A DNA stretch of 64,000 nt, from the NCBI GenBank assembly GCA_963565915.1, contig OY751485.1, positions 3,844,001-3,908,000 on the forward strand, given 5' to 3'. The DNA is from Entoloma clypeatum (Eukaryota; Basidiomycota; Agaricomycetes; Agaricales; Entolomataceae). A program made the translations under genes and the position numbers. The notes under the pieces are model-generated. The model had not been told where the DNA came from. It saw only the letters and a program-made list of their open reading frames with translations, and did no database searches. Below are positions 11,401 through 21,157 of the stretch, in pieces. The stretch's first letter is position 1. Each line of letters begins with the position of its first letter.

Positions 11401-13009
11401 GAAGAGGAAGGAGAGATGGGACCGCTGTATACAAGAACGGCTGCATCTTGAGTGTTTTGTTGGGACACGGTCGATATCCAAGGTTGCAAATTTTCCCCGG
11501 GAAATACGGTGATTTTGACCGCCGTACGCAGTGCACAATCTTGGAAATTAGTACAACCGGGTACAAGCAAATTGACGTCGTAATTTCCAACTGCGGATAC
11601 GTAAGGGTACCAAGTCAAACTGGGGCCTGTAGAGGGAGATGTCCCTAAAGCGACAGCTGACACAAGGACAGTCTGGGTGGTTCCAGGAATATCTGTATTC
11701 GCAACTTTGGCAACCCAATTCCCGTTTCTTGTAGTGTTGGATGCACCCTGGGCAAAACAAGATACACCATTGTTCGAATCAACTGCCGATGCAAATGCGC
11801 CGGAAGACAGCAGTTGAAGGAGATGCAAACCCGGTGTACCAGTGAATTCCGACAGTTTTATTTGTACACCGGTGATACTCAGTGTGCTGTCGAAAAGAAA
11901 GTCTTGGTAAAGCAAAGAAGAGTCGGTTGAAAGGGGACAGGGATCAGTGCATGATTGAGTTTGTCCGGTCGCGGGGTCTCTATAATGCAAGGTTTGAATT
12001 TGATTGTCCGGGATAGTTGTAACACTGAATAGGGTCTGTCAATAGAGTTCGGCCGTCAACAAGTTGGGTAATACCTGAAACCAGTTGTCCGGTGACCGTC
12101 GAGGAAAGTATTCCCTAAACGAACACCATTGGAGGATATAAAGGCGAACGTCCGAACTGTTATGAGGGCTGTATTTTGGTCTGCCGCGAACCAAGTATTG
12201 CCTGGGCCGTCTTCGCCCGAGGGGCAGAGAATGTTTTCAATATTACCGAATTTTGGATCGGAGGATGATGTAGAGCCAATGACCTGAGCATTTTCCAGGG
12301 GCACTGGGACAAGAGAAGAAGAGAAGGGTGTTGCCCCAGCCGAGTATGGTATGTTCGGGTTGTTAGACTCGTTCAAAGCTGAACCTCCGGCACCTTGGAA
12401 GGTGGTGATGAAAGAACCCGCCAAGAATATACTGGAGTCGGACGAGTTCGTGGTAATGGAGAAAACTCTGGATTGTGCGCCTGAAACCCCAACGAACGGC
12501 GGACTCGACCACGAAAGGGACTTGGGATCCCAAACAGCGACGGAGGAGCCCGGAGATGTGAAGCTACCACCTGCCCATACTTTGTTGTCCTTCGAGTCGC
12601 AAAGTACGGTGTCGACTAGGCCATTTGGAGCATTGGAACTTAGAGCAGCAAATACGCCAGATGCAGGTGTATAGGAAGCGACGTTGTTTGCAGATGCGCC
12701 GCCGATCGAAGAGAACGAGCCAGCGAGATAGAAGACGTCTCCTAGTGCACATCCCCCGGCGATACGGCCACCAGGGTTGGTGGAGGCGAGGTAAGTTAAC
12801 GCGCCGTCTGGAGATCGCACGAGAAGGGAGGAAGTGGATGGATCAAAAGCGATGGAAGACGAGGAATTTCGGAAGATATCAAGACCTGCAAACGTGCCAG
12901 CGAGACCGACTGTTCCCATCCGGTCAAAGTCAACCTTTGGGAGGGTCGCAAGGACGCGGTTCGCAGCAAGAGAGAGGGTGATGAGAGAGCATGACAGAAT
13001 CATATGCAT
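8451..13009 (-). CDS. rax2: RAX2-like cortical cell-polarity protein
   Basis: Large type I membrane glycoprotein marking sites of polarised growth or budding in fungi. Six exons (13009-12075, 12024-9765, 9714-9527, 9477-9416, 9369-8571, 8517-8451) join in frame to 1436 residues; the five introns are 46-53 nt with GT-AG borders. Visible: a signal peptide (MHMILSCSLITLSL...), an ectodomain of repeated Kelch/propeller-like blades (GGxF motifs such as AGSFSSIGGA, GGNFTLSSG, GGGFTDTL, GGEFQIQD), many Asn-X-Ser/Thr sites, a single membrane segment near 9020-8940, and a cytoplasmic tail that ends in an SH3-like domain (ALYDF-type core absent, but DDRDPAWWYARD...GVVPAAYLY). The SH3 is read only after removing the last intron (8518-8570). 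An alternative start lies at 13090. Seems intact. Confidence 0.93.
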
Positions 13010-13379
13010 TAGAATATCACGATTTGCATACGGTGCAGACAAGTGTGGGCTCAACGGGAGGGAGACGACCTGGACGTCGTGGACAACCACAGCGAGGATG
13101 AGGGGGATGGTCTAAGCGAGGCTTAAATATTCGTTGCCAACGATGAACCATGCATTTCACACGGCCATTGCCGATACAACGTAAACTATGTACTTAGTTC
13201 GCAGTTCAGCCATACTTTTTCTCAAAATGTATTCTATTCTAGGATTCTTTATCACCCTTCACCAGAATGTTCGTCATGTCGACGTCCAAACCGACCGGCG
13301 TCAAAAATGGCGACTTTTGTTCGAATGATCTATCAGGAGAAAGGGTCAAGCGGCCCAGGGGGAGGACAGTCATCTACAC
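13010..13379. other. Intergenic region upstream of rax2
   Basis: Promoter region for the minus-strand rax2 gene and 3' region of the next minus-strand gene. No repeat or ORF of note. Confidence 0.5.
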
Positions 13380-13809
13380 TCACTGGGGATACCGATAGCG
13401 ATGGACTATGGGCTTCTGGGCATCACTAATCAGCAACTTTGTTTCCGACAAATCCAGCGACATCGCAGTGTGCTTCGTCGCGAGTTCCGTCCACAGGTCA
13501 CGGGGAGCGGTATAGAGCGCAATCCAGCGTGTCAAGTAAACATCGTCGGCGGGTTCTGGGGCATACTTGTAGGCTGCAGCAACAAGCAAGGAGGCTATCA
13601 CAGTATTGCGCCAAAACGGGCTGCTGAATCCTGCAATGACAATGTTGAGAAAGAAGCAGTCGGAAGATATGAGCATTCTAGCCTTCTTTCGGGTATTGAT
13701 AAGGTTCCTCATGGTTTCCGATTTCGACATGCACTGACGAAAATGCCTTGCGTCTCGAGAGGAGGGTGGACAGTGCCAGTCGCTGGCGGACCAATACGAC
13801 AAGGGACAT
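13380..13809 (-). CDS. Small mitochondrial single-pass membrane protein
   Basis: Exons 13809-13683 and 13630-13380 give 125 residues. The N terminus (MSLVVLVRQRLALS...RRKAFSS) is basic, hydroxylated and lacks acids, a clear mitochondrial targeting signal. A conserved-looking PYQYPKEGFSSPFW block precedes one membrane helix (TVIASLLVAAAYKYAP), then a charged tail ending HRYRYPQ. The arrangement resembles small accessory subunits of respiratory complex I (ESSS/NDUFB11-like), but this is inference from architecture, not a confident match. The single intron (13631-13682) begins with GC rather than GT; no GT donor restores the frame nearby. Start is 115 bp from the divergent RPEL gene. Confidence 0.7.
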
Positions 13810-13924
13810 GAGATGGACAAACATTGACAAACACCTTGCGACGCAATAGGTACAAACAGCATAATAATCGAATATATATATAATCCTGTCTGATAACTTT
13901 GCATCTACATAAGTGATCAACACG

Positions 13925-14434
13925 ATGTGTATGACTGTCCCCTCATTTCACAATAGACAGCCCTGCTGACTATCATATCCTCTGCCCCTTGTCGTCTTCA
14001 ACAGCCTCTATCCCTGTGAGGAAATCTTCCATCGATGAAGCGACCCGCCAGACCCTGGAGAAGCATCTCAATGCCCGCCCGGACAAGCAGGAACTAGTAG
14101 AGCGTAATGTCCTCAAGGGCATGTCCTACCCAAGCTATATGGAAGCGTCCCCGTGGCTGATTTCTGGGTGCAGACGATAAAGGGATTTCACAACTTCTGA
14201 TCGCAGCGAGGGAAAAACTGGAACGATCACAGCTTGAGGTTTGCTTGTGAAGGTCCTACGTTGTTGATGGCATTGACCAGCAAGGAACAGGACAAACTCG
14301 ATCATGCATTGCAACACCGCCCGCGGATTGAAGAATTGGTGAGGGAAGGCATTCTGACAGGTATGATTGATAACCACTGATTTTTTTTCAACCTATCTGA
14401 CCCCTTGACAGAGGAAGAAATACCTCATTCATAA
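13925..14434 (+). CDS. Short RPEL-repeat protein
   Basis: Five small exons (13925-13928, 14005-14118, 14174-14238, 14291-14360, 14412-14434) read to 91 residues. It carries two RPEL-type repeats: L..HLNARPDKQELVER.VLK and L.HALQHRPRIEELVREGIL. RPEL motifs bind G-actin in animals; in fungi these short proteins are uncharacterised. Three assignments depend on splicing: the first exon supplies only ATG plus one base; intron 2 (14119-14173) has a GC donor (GCATGT) and is needed to give VLKDDKG; intron 4 gives the terminal EEEIPHS. Without the introns each repeat is followed at once by stops. Exon 1 is the least certain part. Confidence 0.75.
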
Positions 14435-14603
14435 GGTGCAAAGTCTCCATTCACTAGGTGATCCTATGGAACTATCACAAGCGGTGTACTGGCGGCAGAT
14501 AAACTGAGTTTAAGATTAGCAAGTATAACTAACAGAGCGGTACCAATCCTTAATGCACATTGATGTGTAGGATAACTTTGGGATAACTGTGGTGATGTTG
14601 GTT

Positions 14604-15287
14604 CTAATGTTGACGGCTTCTTCTCTCTCGCAGCCTCTCCCTCATCTCAGTGGCAACACGTCTCGTTCCCTCAGTTCCTGTCCATCCACGGCGGCCCAAC
14701 CAAGCCACCAATTTGGGTGTCAACGCAGCAGTCAAACCGACGCGGACGGGGAGAAAGAGGGTTTTATGGATGGTGTACGCAAGAACGAGCATGGCATAGA
14801 GACCTTCTTGGCCGCTTGGACCAGGATGCTGGTAGGCGCTTTCTAGTTCGTCCAGACCCGGCTCTGCAGGGCGCGAACGAAGGATATTTGCTACTGCGGC
14901 TTTGACGCTTGCTGCAACATGAGCGACATATTCGGCACCAAGAAGGTTGATGCCGACAAAGGCGACACCAAAGTCGAGAGCGGAAAGAATGAGATAGACA
15001 CCCAACGCATACCAGCCATAAGACTTGATGAGATGCTTGAGGCGCTGGGAGAGGGTAGCGTTGGAGGGCAGGGAGGTATGTGATGGTTCGGGAGACGAGT
15101 CTTGCGACGAGGGTGTGTTGGAGTGTCGGACAGGAAAGTGATGAAAAGGGCGGGAATTGGTGGGCCAGGTGCGAGGTGGAAGGGACGTCAGCGGACGCAG
15201 GCGCGTGATGGGGAGAATGGGTGCAGGCGATAAGCGGGACGTGAGGACCCTCAGGAGCGGCATTCGAGGAAGAAGCGGGCGAACCAT
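14604..15287 (-). CDS. FAM210/DUF1279 mitochondrial membrane protein
   Basis: 227 residues in one exon. The N-terminal 50 residues are rich in Arg, Leu, Ser and Pro, as in a mitochondrial presequence. The DUF1279 domain follows (LKHLIKSYGWYALGVYLILS...DFGVAFVGINLLG), with a hydrophobic segment, then a second hydrophobic stretch (LAYTIHKTLFLPVRVGLTAALTP, split here as LAYTIHKTLF and LPVRVGL) typical of yeast Nat2 and animal FAM210A/B. The C terminus is strongly basic. Divergent from S-adenosylmethionine decarboxylase; complete, no introns seen. Confidence 0.88.
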   Translation of the reverse strand: MVRPLLPRMPLLRVLTSRLSPAPILPITRLRPLTSLPPRTWPTNSRPFHHFPVRHSNTPSSQDSSPEPSHTSLPSNATLSQRLKHLIKSYGWYALGVYLILSALDFGVAFVGINLLGAEYVAHVAASVKAAVANILRSRPAEPGLDELESAYQHPGPSGQEGLYAMLVLAYTIHKTLFLPVRVGLTAALTPKLVAWLGRRGWTGTEGTRRVATEMRERLRERRSRQH

Positions 15288-15393
15288 GGTGGGTGTGATG
15301 AACAGTAAATATTATAAATAATAAACATAAAATGTAATGTTTGGTCTGGTCCCTGTGCAGGCCGACACACAGAAACTCACCTCGTTCGATAGC
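15288..15393. promoter_or_regulatory. Divergent promoter with upstream ATGs before SAM decarboxylase
   Basis: AT-rich 106 bp shared by the FAM210 and SAM decarboxylase genes. Reading toward the decarboxylase it holds a 7-codon ORF (ATG at about 15300, ending TAA), a minimal start-stop ATGTAA at 15332-15337, and an ATG at 15337 that overlaps that stop and extends the main frame by 19 codons. Whether these lie in the mRNA depends on the transcription start. Confidence 0.5.
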
Positions 15394-16737
15394 ATGCCCC
15401 AAGACACACCTGACGACACCCATACACCTTTCGAGGGCCCAGAAAAGCTGCTCGAGATCTGGTTCAAGCCATCCGCCGATGATGTGCTAGATGCCGCCCA
15501 ACCTTCTGCAAATGGGAGGACAGGCCTCCGCAAAATCCATCGCAGAGTTTGGGAAGAAATGCTTGACATCGTCAAATGCCAAGTCCTCAGTGTCATCGAT
15601 GGCACTGAAATGGACGCCTATCTCCTCAGGTCATTTTTTTTCCGTCCATTTCCTGTGGCATCTTTGCTGATTAGATCTAGTGAATCATCTTTCTTCGTCG
15701 CTCCTCATCGCCTGATACTCAAAACATGCGGAACAACCCTCAACCTCCTTGGTTTGCCACGCATCCTCGAAATCGCCTCGACTCAGGCAAATATGCCATC
15801 TGTCCACCGTTGTTTCTATTCGCGCAAGTCATTTATGTTTCCTGAACGCCAACTCGGCCCCCATAGGGAATGGAAACAAGAAGTTGAATTTCTGGACAGG
15901 ATATTCAAGAACGGCTCCGCCTACACAGTTGGAAGAATGAACGGCGACCACTGGTTATTATACCTCACTAGTCCTATCGATGATAAATGCACTCGTTACA
16001 CCGCCCCCTCCTCCACAGATTCGCCAGCCTTCGATCACTTCCCCGATTATACTCTAGAAATCCTAATGAGCGATTTAGGAGCCACCGCATGCGAACCATT
16101 TTTTACATCCTTCTCTCCCTCTGATGATCCCCGGTGCCATGGCATTGCTCTGTCCGGCAGCTTGGGAATCACTCAGATATTCCCCTCCCATCTCACCACC
16201 CTCGATGCTTATTCTTTTTCACCATGCGGCTACTCCGCCAACGCGCTGGTTAAATGGGGTAATGATTCTGACAAAAGTTATCCTTCCTGTGAGGAGGACA
16301 GGTCAAACGCAGCCTCATCGAAGGAGGGATATTACACCATACATGTGACGCCAGAAGTGGGCTGGTCCTACGCGAGTTTCGAGTGCAACGTTCCATCTCA
16401 TTCTTCGGAAAGTACTCGGACAGTTCCTGATCTTAGGTCCCTCATTCGACGCGTCGTCGCCATTTTCAAACCGGGCCGATTAAGCCTTACTCTCTTCATC
16501 TCTAGAAATGACCATGAAGCAGATCAGGGCGAGAACATTGAAACTGCCCAACAAGCCTTCAAGTTGGCTTTGTCAAAACCTGACCATGCCGCACTCTATC
16601 CTACCGTCAAAACAAGCGGCGATCGAGCTTCTGACACCAATAGAAGCAGCAGCAAAGGGTATAAGAGGACTGACAAGATCAATTATGAGTTCGAAGGGTA
16701 TGACCTCGCATTCGCCAGCTTCGAGCTTTTAGAATAG
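15394..16737 (+). CDS. spe2: S-adenosylmethionine decarboxylase proenzyme
   Basis: Makes decarboxylated SAM, the aminopropyl donor for spermidine and spermine. Exons 15394-15629 and 15681-16737 give 430 residues. The proenzyme self-cleaves at Glu-Ser; removing the 51-nt intron restores the canonical YLLSESSFFV cleavage block, followed by ILKTCGTT with the catalytic Cys. Other family blocks are FEGPEKLLEIWF near the N terminus, CFYSRKSFMFPERQLGPH, NGDHWLLYLTSP, and GYYTIHVTPE...SYASFE in the C-terminal half. The intron length is a multiple of three and has no stop, so unspliced mRNA would encode 17 extra residues next to the cleavage site. The start at 15394 matches the usual N terminus; an in-frame ATG lies at 15337. 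Confidence 0.95.
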   Translation: MPQDTPDDTHTPFEGPEKLLEIWFKPSADDVLDAAQPSANGRTGLRKIHRRVWEEMLDIVKCQVLSVIDGTEMDAYLLRSFFFRPFPVASLLIRSSESSFFVAPHRLILKTCGTTLNLLGLPRILEIASTQANMPSVHRCFYSRKSFMFPERQLGPHREWKQEVEFLDRIFKNGSAYTVGRMNGDHWLLYLTSPIDDKCTRYTAPSSTDSPAFDHFPDYTLEILMSDLGATACEPFFTSFSPSDDPRCHGIALSGSLGITQIFPSHLTTLDAYSFSPCGYSANALVKWGNDSDKSYPSCEEDRSNAASSKEGYYTIHVTPEVGWSYASFECNVPSHSSESTRTVPDLRSLIRRVVAIFKPGRLSLTLFISRNDHEADQGENIETAQQAFKLALSKPDHAALYPTVKTSGDRASDTNRSSSKGYKRTDKINYEFEGYDLAFASFELLE

Positions 16738-16829
16738 GCGGATATGCTGGCGAAAGTTCATTGTACGTTTGTTAGGTTCGGCATGCTTCGTTATCACTAC
16801 ATACCAAACTTAAGGTGATCAAATGACAG

Positions 16830-16994
16830 GCGATACTGCAAGCGACCTCTGCCAAACAAATCGTCGAGCTAATGTCCAGTTTGTCCCCACTTCAGGCCTT
16901 CAAGGATGGCCAGCTAGCTCCGTTGTATGTAACGCTATTTTTTGCGCGCGCCTTCAACTCCAAGTTACCACTATACCAACTTGCGAACGACTGA
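16830..16994 (+). CDS. Possible last exon of an unidentified small gene
   Basis: After an acceptor-like AAATGACAG, 54 codons run open to TGA at 16992-16994. The translation (containing QIVELMSSLSPLQAF and APLYVTLFFARAF) looks protein-like and ends near a likely gene end. I could not find an upstream exon that joins in frame; ATG CTG GCG at 16744 with a GTACGT donor leaves the wrong phase. Not recognised. Confidence 0.3.
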   Translation, partial: AILQATSAKQIVELMSSLSPLQAFKDGQLAPLYVTLFFARAFNSKLPLYQLAND

Positions 16995-17046
16995 GATGGC
17001 GAGGTTAACGTTCTCCGACAATCTACACAGCAATGAATGGTTTTAT

Positions 17047-17204
17047 TCAGTTGCGAGTTTGTACAGTGCTTTGCATACAGTACATATCACTCTGCATTTC
17101 GAGGCGATTTTTTTTTGAGTCGGCGGGCAAAATATCGTTGAGTAGCTGGTCGGTGGTGTCCAAGTGCACGACCATGAGTTGGCGGCGGCAGTCGTCGATA
17201 ACTG
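17047..17204 (-). CDS. Possible last exon of a second unidentified small gene
   Basis: On the minus strand, after ACCACAG, a frame reads VIDDCRRQLMVVHLDTTDQL and on to a TGA at 17049-17047. It is convergent with the previous exon. Composition suggests coding sequence, but no start or upstream exon could be fixed. Not recognised. Confidence 0.22.
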
Positions 17205-17596
17205 TGGTAGGCGCTTGACTTGGAGCGGTCGCGATGCGATGGACGATGCGGTCACACCCAAATTGTTACATCAGATCATTGATGATCATTAATTCCGAAG
17301 GTCGACTCTTTTTAAGTATTTCAAGTTCGATGATTGTTGAGCTTCCGGTACAGGGTTTTGATCTTCGCACGAGGGCGGATCCAGATAGATGTTACATTCG
17401 TTGGAATGCGGCGCATAGTATTTTCTACAACAACCAGTAGAAAAGGAATAGAGAGGCGTTTTTGGTGGTGGAGATACTGTGGTATCTTGGAAGATGGAGG
17501 ATTAAAAACGCCAGATGGATAATACACCTATCCAAATATATAATCTGAACAAGTGTCGCATATAAAGCGATGTAGGCAGGCGCCAATGTCCCATCC
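17205..17596. other. Intergenic, nothing recognised
   Basis: Only short overlapping ORFs in several frames; no motif, repeat or convincing exon. Confidence 0.4.
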
Positions 17597-19111
17597 TTAA
17601 GGATTGCGAGGAGAGTCGGCCAGTCGATTACTACAAAAGCCGCACAAAGGGCAAAGACGCACGTATAACTCGGCCATTGGCCAAGTCACAGAAGCCTACG
17701 GAAAGTTCAGACACGTCATCTCAACCGTACCCTTGATGGAGGACTCACGAATCCCCAGCTTTTGATGGCAAAAAGCATTGCGAATGCGTCGCTATGTGAA
17801 ACATGGGCGTATGTGAGTATGTCGAAAATTTGTTCTCGTACGGGCAGGCGGTCAAAATGGCCTGCCGTATCGCCAGAATCATCGCTTGTACTGCTTCCTC
17901 TCACATCCGCACTTCCGTCCACCTGGGCACAGAAAACTCGGCGGTATGACTCACGGGACGACTCATCGGTCTGGAATGTCGATTCTCGGGGCATGAGAAT
18001 CAAATCGAACTGATCCGAACCTGAACATAAGTGATGAAAACTGATCCATTCGCGCAGTCTGGGAGAGAGTTTCGATGCATCTCCAGTTGAAAGGCAACGG
18101 GAAACTGTTGTATAGGTATCAAGTGCAAGGCATGACGTCTCGCGGATTTCGTCCAGGGTCTCATCCAAAAACCTAGCGAGCGATTCATTGAAAGTTGTGG
18201 CGTTTGGCATTTCGGCTGAGTTGATCGACTTTGAACCCCGAATTATAAACTCGGGAAGAGGTGCCAATGTGGGATGTGTCCAAGGTACAATCAAGGAGGG
18301 GATAGTAACCCTCAGACCTTGACATGGGAAGGAAGGCGGCTGCGTCTCCTGGGGCTTAGGCGCAATCAAAGGTAAATATGGAAATGTTGCTAGGTCTGCT
18401 GTAAAGCGACCTGTCTGCAGATTCTGTAAACTTGATCCGCTTGGCGATTCGGACGCAGGGGAAGGGCTGTCTTCGCAAGTACGGGAGGTGGACACAATAT
18501 TCCGACTGGAGATGATTTTCTCTTGACATAAATTGTGAAGGAAACCCAAAGATGGTTCCTCGGTGTCGGCCGTCTCTCGTTTCATGAGCAGGGGTGCGGT
18601 CTGAGAGGCGGCCTTACGTCTCTTTTTAGGAGTATAATGGCACTCCTTTTTCATGTCCTCTTTGCAATGATTGCATACAGGTAAGCTTCGATCGCACTGT
18701 AAATAAAAGACCTATGATTCCGCCTCTTGAAAAAAAAGGTGAAAGTGCTCTGCGGACTAACTTTCAAATTTTCTGAACGACACCAGTCGCAACGTGGGAT
18801 CCCTCGATGAGCCGGTGTCGGCAATGGGGTATATTTACACACTCTGCCTGTCGACCACAAGCAATGGTTGCAAGCTGGTAACACTCGATCACACTCCAAA
18901 AAACAGTGTAAGGATCATAACAAGGTTGCATTGATCGGCGAACCTTCAAGTTGTTTAAGCGACAGTGGTCACAACGAGGTTTACCTCGGCGACCAATCCA
19001 AAGTGACTGGCGGGCCATGTATACTTTCGGATTTGGTATCTTGATGGTGAGCTGAGAATCATCGCTCGGATTTCGCCAGGGCTCCGGTTTAACTTTGGAG
19101 CCACCTGCCAT
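17597..19111 (-). CDS. Transcription factor with two tandem Zn2Cys6 clusters
   Basis: Exons 19111-18944, 18893-18762, 18696-17749 and 17695-17597 give 448 residues. Cluster 1 is RCDHCRLNNLK joined across intron 1 to CDRVLPACNHC...C; cluster 2 is RCDWCRSENLK joined across intron 2 to CDRSLPVCNHC...C. Each has the C-X2-C-X6-C-X6-C-X2-C-X6-7-C spacing of fungal binuclear zinc clusters. Both introns sit at exactly the same place, between Lys and the third Cys, which points to duplication of an exon pair. A basic stretch (TPKKRRKAAS) follows, then a Ser/Pro-rich region and an uncharacterised C-terminal half. The last intron (17696-17748) is inferred; without it the protein stops at 17716. Nuclear DNA binding is the expected role; targets unknown. 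Confidence 0.85.
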
Positions 19112-19369
19112 TTTGATAAGCAGAAACCTGAGCGGGGGCGGTCTGGGGAAAAAGAGAGATCAACAGGAACTGACTGGTTCGGTATAGTCGTTAGAGGCTC
19201 GCGAAAGAACAGCTTACCCAGTTCAAACCAATGCCTCTACCTTATGGGAGGAGCTGTAAAGGCAACAAGCCGAAAACCCAAAGCGAAAGAGTTTGGCGTA
19301 TAAAATTACCACTTACACCTCGCTAGTTGAAGATAAGAACACAAACTCAGACCCCGAACTAGTTACTAC
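19112..19369. other. Upstream region of the zinc-cluster gene
   Basis: About 260 bp separating the gene start from the Harbinger insertion; its promoter is therefore short or partly displaced by the transposon. Confidence 0.45.
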
Positions 19370-19372
19370 TTA

Positions 19373-19470
19373 GAGCTCGTTCGCATGTCTCTTGTGCGCG
19401 AAATTTTGCGGCTGTGCACACCAACATTTGATGATGGCAAATCAGCTGGCCATCGGAGCTCGAACTGGTG
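19373..19470 (+). repeat. Left terminal inverted repeat of Harbinger element
   Basis: Pairs with 47525-47623 in inverted orientation, with scattered mismatches and small indels. Outer ends GAGCTCGTTYG; flanked by TTA. Confidence 0.8.
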
Positions 19471-19931
19471 CCAAATTTGTCATGCTCAGACTCGGAGCCA
19501 GAGCCAACTGACAGAGTATATAGAGAAGATTATGGTACTATGCTCTGCCCTGACTTCGGAGGGGCTGTGCAGGCTGTCCTCACTTCGGAGATAAGCTCAT
19601 ATAGCACCATTTCTCTCTCTAAATATGCTGAATTTTATGATCATTGTCATTTATCCACCTTGTATACTACGATCTAGTATTGAAGCCAACGAAAGGGCAG
19701 AAGAGGACGGCGATTTAGCTTTATCAGTCATTTATTACCAAATTTGGGAGTGTCACTCCTCAAAGTCAAAATCATGGGAATTCGGGTTGTTCCGTTGTGT
19801 TTGTTGCAGTGGATGAAGCCAAAGAAGGACGATTTCACTCTCAGACAATGTGACATGATGTGACTCCAAAGTGAGGACGCCTGCACAGCCCATCTGAAGT
19901 CAGGGCAGAGCATAGTACTACTGTTGAGCAA

Positions 19932-20970
19932 ATGCCTCTATCAACAAGACTTCGCCAACAAATTGTCCACCTTGGTGCTCTCATCACAAATGTTATTGTT
20001 CCTACTATTCTGCAGATCTTTCAGTCCCTTTACATCAAGGAGCCTTATCATACATCTATTCTTTCTGGAGAAGGTTGGGTTCAGAAACTCCTCCATGGTC
20101 ATCCGAAGTGCATTCAGTGTGAATTAGGTGTCACCAAACATGTCTTTGAACAGCTCATTGTAGAACTCTACGTTATGGGATACACACATTCAAAATATCT
20201 CTTGTTGGAGGAACAACTTGCCATTTTTCTCTATATGGTGGTCATGGGTTTGACTGTTCGGCATATTGGTGAACGATTCCAATGGGTGAGTTTCTGTTTT
20301 TTTTTTTTTTTTGAATAATATTGATACTTCAAAAAGATGGTCCAAATTTTCTCATCCCCTCCATTCTACCCAAGACATATCACTCAGCCAACCTCCTATG
20401 ATTCATCGTCTCATCCACTGCATAAAAATCGGAAGCTATGGCCTTTTTTTCGTCATGCATTAGATGCAATTGATGGTAGTCATATCCATTTTCACCTCCC
20501 TTCTTTCATCAAGCAGCATTCCAAAATCGCAAAGGATTCACATCACAGAACTGCCTCTTCTGCTGCACATTCAATCTTCTTTTCACATATGCACTCACAG
20601 GATGGGAGGGATCAGCAGCTGATGCATGGGTTTACAACAATGCTATAAACACCGACTTGGTCATTCCTGATGGATGGTATTATCTTGCAGATGCTGGTTT
20701 TCCACACTGTAACCAACTTCTCATTCCTTACCAAAGTGTTCGCTATCATCTTCCAGAGTGGGGGTGAGTCAAGATATGGTATGATGCTTCCCCTTTCTAG
20801 TATATGTTGAATTCTTACGATAATATCCATGAGTCCTCAGAACAAATATGAATCATTCAACCTCCATCATGCACAGGCATGGAATGTTATTGAGCACATT
20901 TTTGGTGTGCTCAAACGGCGCTTTTGCATTTTACTTCTTGCATCAGAATATAGCATTGAAATTCAATCAC
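19932..20970 (+). pseudogene. Harbinger transposase, N-terminal and catalytic part
   Basis: DDE nuclease of the DDE_Tnp_4 type. Readable parts in order: an N-terminal helical region with a GLTVRHIGERFQ block, an intron, ALDAIDGSHIHF (first Asp), TYALTGWEGSAADAW (in another frame), YYLADAGFPHC (second Asp), a GT-AG intron near 20765-20838, and AWNVIEHIFGVLKRRF (Glu). The frame shifts near 20510, and the exon 2 border is damaged, so it is not functional as read. The coding sequence breaks at Arg-Ile (20975) where the large insertion begins and continues at 44582. Confidence 0.75.
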
Positions 20971-20975
20971 GTATT

Positions 20976-21157
20976 TGTAACAAGAGTTACATGAAAAGCC
21001 CTCAATCTCACAGAACAAGGTAAGCTTGACCGAAATCTGGTATCGGCTGTACAATGTCGTGTGAGGTAAAAGGCTTCCTTTACATAAGCAGCTGTGCTCA
21101 GCCTAATACAGTAACTCCAATGACCAACTGATGACCATGCCAATCCCACTCGTTACA
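20976..21157 (-). repeat. Left LTR of hairpin-array element
   Basis: 182 bp, TGTAACAAG...CTCGTTACA, six-base inverted tips. Compared by eye with the right copy it differs at about eight positions, all transitions; at two sites one copy has CA where the other has TG, as expected from decay of an ancestral CG. Confidence 0.8.

Noticed and set aside
10563..12981. Plus-strand ORFs opposite rax2
   Set aside because: Shadows; the minus-strand exons splice into a full RAX2 protein.
16823..17008. Plus-strand ORF beginning ATG ACA GGC
   Set aside because: The other frame (16830-16994) is far more protein-like.
20976..21157. A free-standing MITE
   Set aside because: The same-orientation copy at 44400, the shared GTATT duplication and the split transposase fit an LTR pair better; kept as a refuting test.
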